Below, piece by piece: positions 62,687 through 64,000 of a stretch of 64,000 nt of DNA (within the stretch, counting starts at the first letter, position 1; each line of letters opens with the position of its first letter). The translations under genes were made by a program, and so were the position numbers. The notes below the pieces were generated by a model. That model saw only the letters and a program-made list of their open reading frames with translations. It did not search any database and was not told the origin of the DNA. The DNA lies in contig NW_026570410.1 of the NCBI RefSeq assembly GCF_019649055.1, forward strand, positions 62,001 to 126,000, in the 5' to 3' direction. This stretch comes from Paramacrobiotus metropolitanus (lineage: Eukaryota; Tardigrada; Eutardigrada; Parachela; Macrobiotidae).

Positions 62687-64000
62687 AATTTCAAATTTGT
62701 TACCTCCGTGTAGTGCTTCAGCGGCGCGCACAGGGACGTACAATACAATTATTCTGTATTCATACAGTATAATTATACAGTATATATGCAGAAACGGCGG
62801 TAAGCCATCCGGAGACCGAGCTCGGGTCATTACGAAAATGCACACTGTCATGGGCTTTTAGTCTTATGTTTCCGGACCAATTTGCCGTTAACGGCAACCA
62901 GTACGTATTGATTTTCTGCACTTCTTTTCCCACACTTTGACGTACCCGTTATGACCGATGTAGAATCGTCGCAGAAATACCAGTTTTCGGACATGGGAAC
63001 TTCTGCCAATATAAGTAATGAAGAATCATTATGGCACAAGTGTCTCCATATTGAAAAACCGGGCTACCCCAAAATGTAGTGCCACCGCCCCACTCCCACA
63101 ACCGCTTTGATGATTACAGTAGGCACATTCGTTGTAGACGCAGTAAAATAACTGGGAGCCATTAATAGCGAGCATATGCAGCACCGTAGATTTTCGGCAC
63201 CTGTTCGTTATGTCCGGCCAGGATGCGGCATCGGACATGATCGGACACACGATGCCATGCAGTCTAAAATGGTGCTAAGCTATTCCGTTCAGGGGCTAAA
63301 CGCGATCACTGGAATACTGTCACTCCTTACAGTAAAGCAAACCAACAACAACCCCAATACCCGAAACAATAACAGAAGATAAATAATCGTACTTAGTTGA
63401 AAAACATCAGTTTTTACTCTAGGAATAGGTAGATTCAGTTTTCTGCTTCCAGGACATCATCCAAACCCACCCGTTTACTCAAAACAATTCATGAAATAGT
63501 CAGACATTGGTGCAGTGCTGGTTTGACTTAACGTTGTTGTGTTTCAGACATTGTTCTTTCGAATGAACCTAACATGGTATCAATCCAGCAGTGGATTGGC
63601 CCGGCGCACTTTGGTCAACCAGACCGACATTTTGTTCAGCCACCCGGTACGGAGAGCACTCATTTATCATGCTACCGAAAATGGCAGCATTAGTCTCTGT
63701 TCGGGGCACATACGGTAGGTTTTCCGGTGACGATAACGGTATGACTCACCACAAATTTACCGTTTTTCTGCCTGTACCGTACCGTAGATAACGATAGAAA
63801 GCGTTGGTATCGTTAGGCATCTCCGGTAGAATCTTGTGAGCCGTGGAATTAGTGGATTACCGTTTTGTCAAAACAGATAAGCACTTAAAAAATCGCTCTA
63901 TTTAATAAATATTTTGAGCAAGCAATAAAAGAGAAATAACATCCAGAAACAATTTATTTTGTGAGGGACTAACACACCGGAAGTCGTCTGTGTACTCAAA

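Larger units (their letters stand above)
60717..64000. other. Gene-poor right end
   Basis: Apart from the pogo-like element and the large palindrome I recognise no gene. Short ORFs (up to about 110 codons) lack domains and mostly overlap the repeats. Confidence 0.4.

Overview
This window looks like nuclear DNA from a compact-genome invertebrate. Genes are split by many small GT-AG introns (several are 64-71 nt), exons are GC-rich at third codon positions, and introns and spacers are richer in AT. The gene set (Disks large, an ems/EMX homeobox gene, a Mig-2/Mtl Rho GTPase, a MOSPD-type MSP protein) is bilaterian and fits an ecdysozoan. The F-box protein with a 'linker-histone-free, chromo/Tudor-like' N-terminal half at 27.4-29.6 kb resembles, from memory only, a family expanded in tardigrades, so a tardigrade is my best guess; the sequence alone does not prove it.

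Left part (1-31.5 kb) is gene-dense. ABCE1 (-, N-terminal half, cut by the window edge) and a CLYBL-type citramalyl-CoA lyase (+) diverge from a shared ~0.6-kb promoter. CLYBL meets AMD1 (S-adenosylmethionine decarboxylase, -) tail to tail. Then come a MOSPD1/3-like membrane protein (-) and a complete Disks large gene (-, 16 coding exons over 11.7 kb, including a 16-nt microexon). Next are an F-box gene (+) and an intronless coiled-coil/C2H2 protein gene (+).

Middle part (31.5-46.4 kb) is dominated by one developmental gene, ems (+): 4 coding exons spread over about 9.8 kb, with two long introns and a ~5-kb upstream stretch without genes. This is the usual shape of a homeobox regulatory landscape.

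Right part (46.4-64 kb) is gene-poor. It holds a 5'-truncated, frameshifted LINE 3' fragment (-), the Mig-2/Mtl GTPase (-), a minisatellite in its intron, and several small inverted-repeat elements. Some coding-like fragments there could not be assigned.

Two otherwise intact genes (dlg and mig-2) each carry a single-base length error in a G/C run, shown both by homology frame and by exon phase arithmetic; consensus errors in the assembly are the simplest explanation. I did not find a convincing new multi-gene 'system'. The most interesting items are the dlg 16-nt microexon and a possible internal dlg promoter/first exon, short and overlapping uORFs in the AMD1 leader, nested DNA transposons with preserved target-site duplications, perfect long inverted repeats, and a dispersed repeat carrying an ETS-like core.
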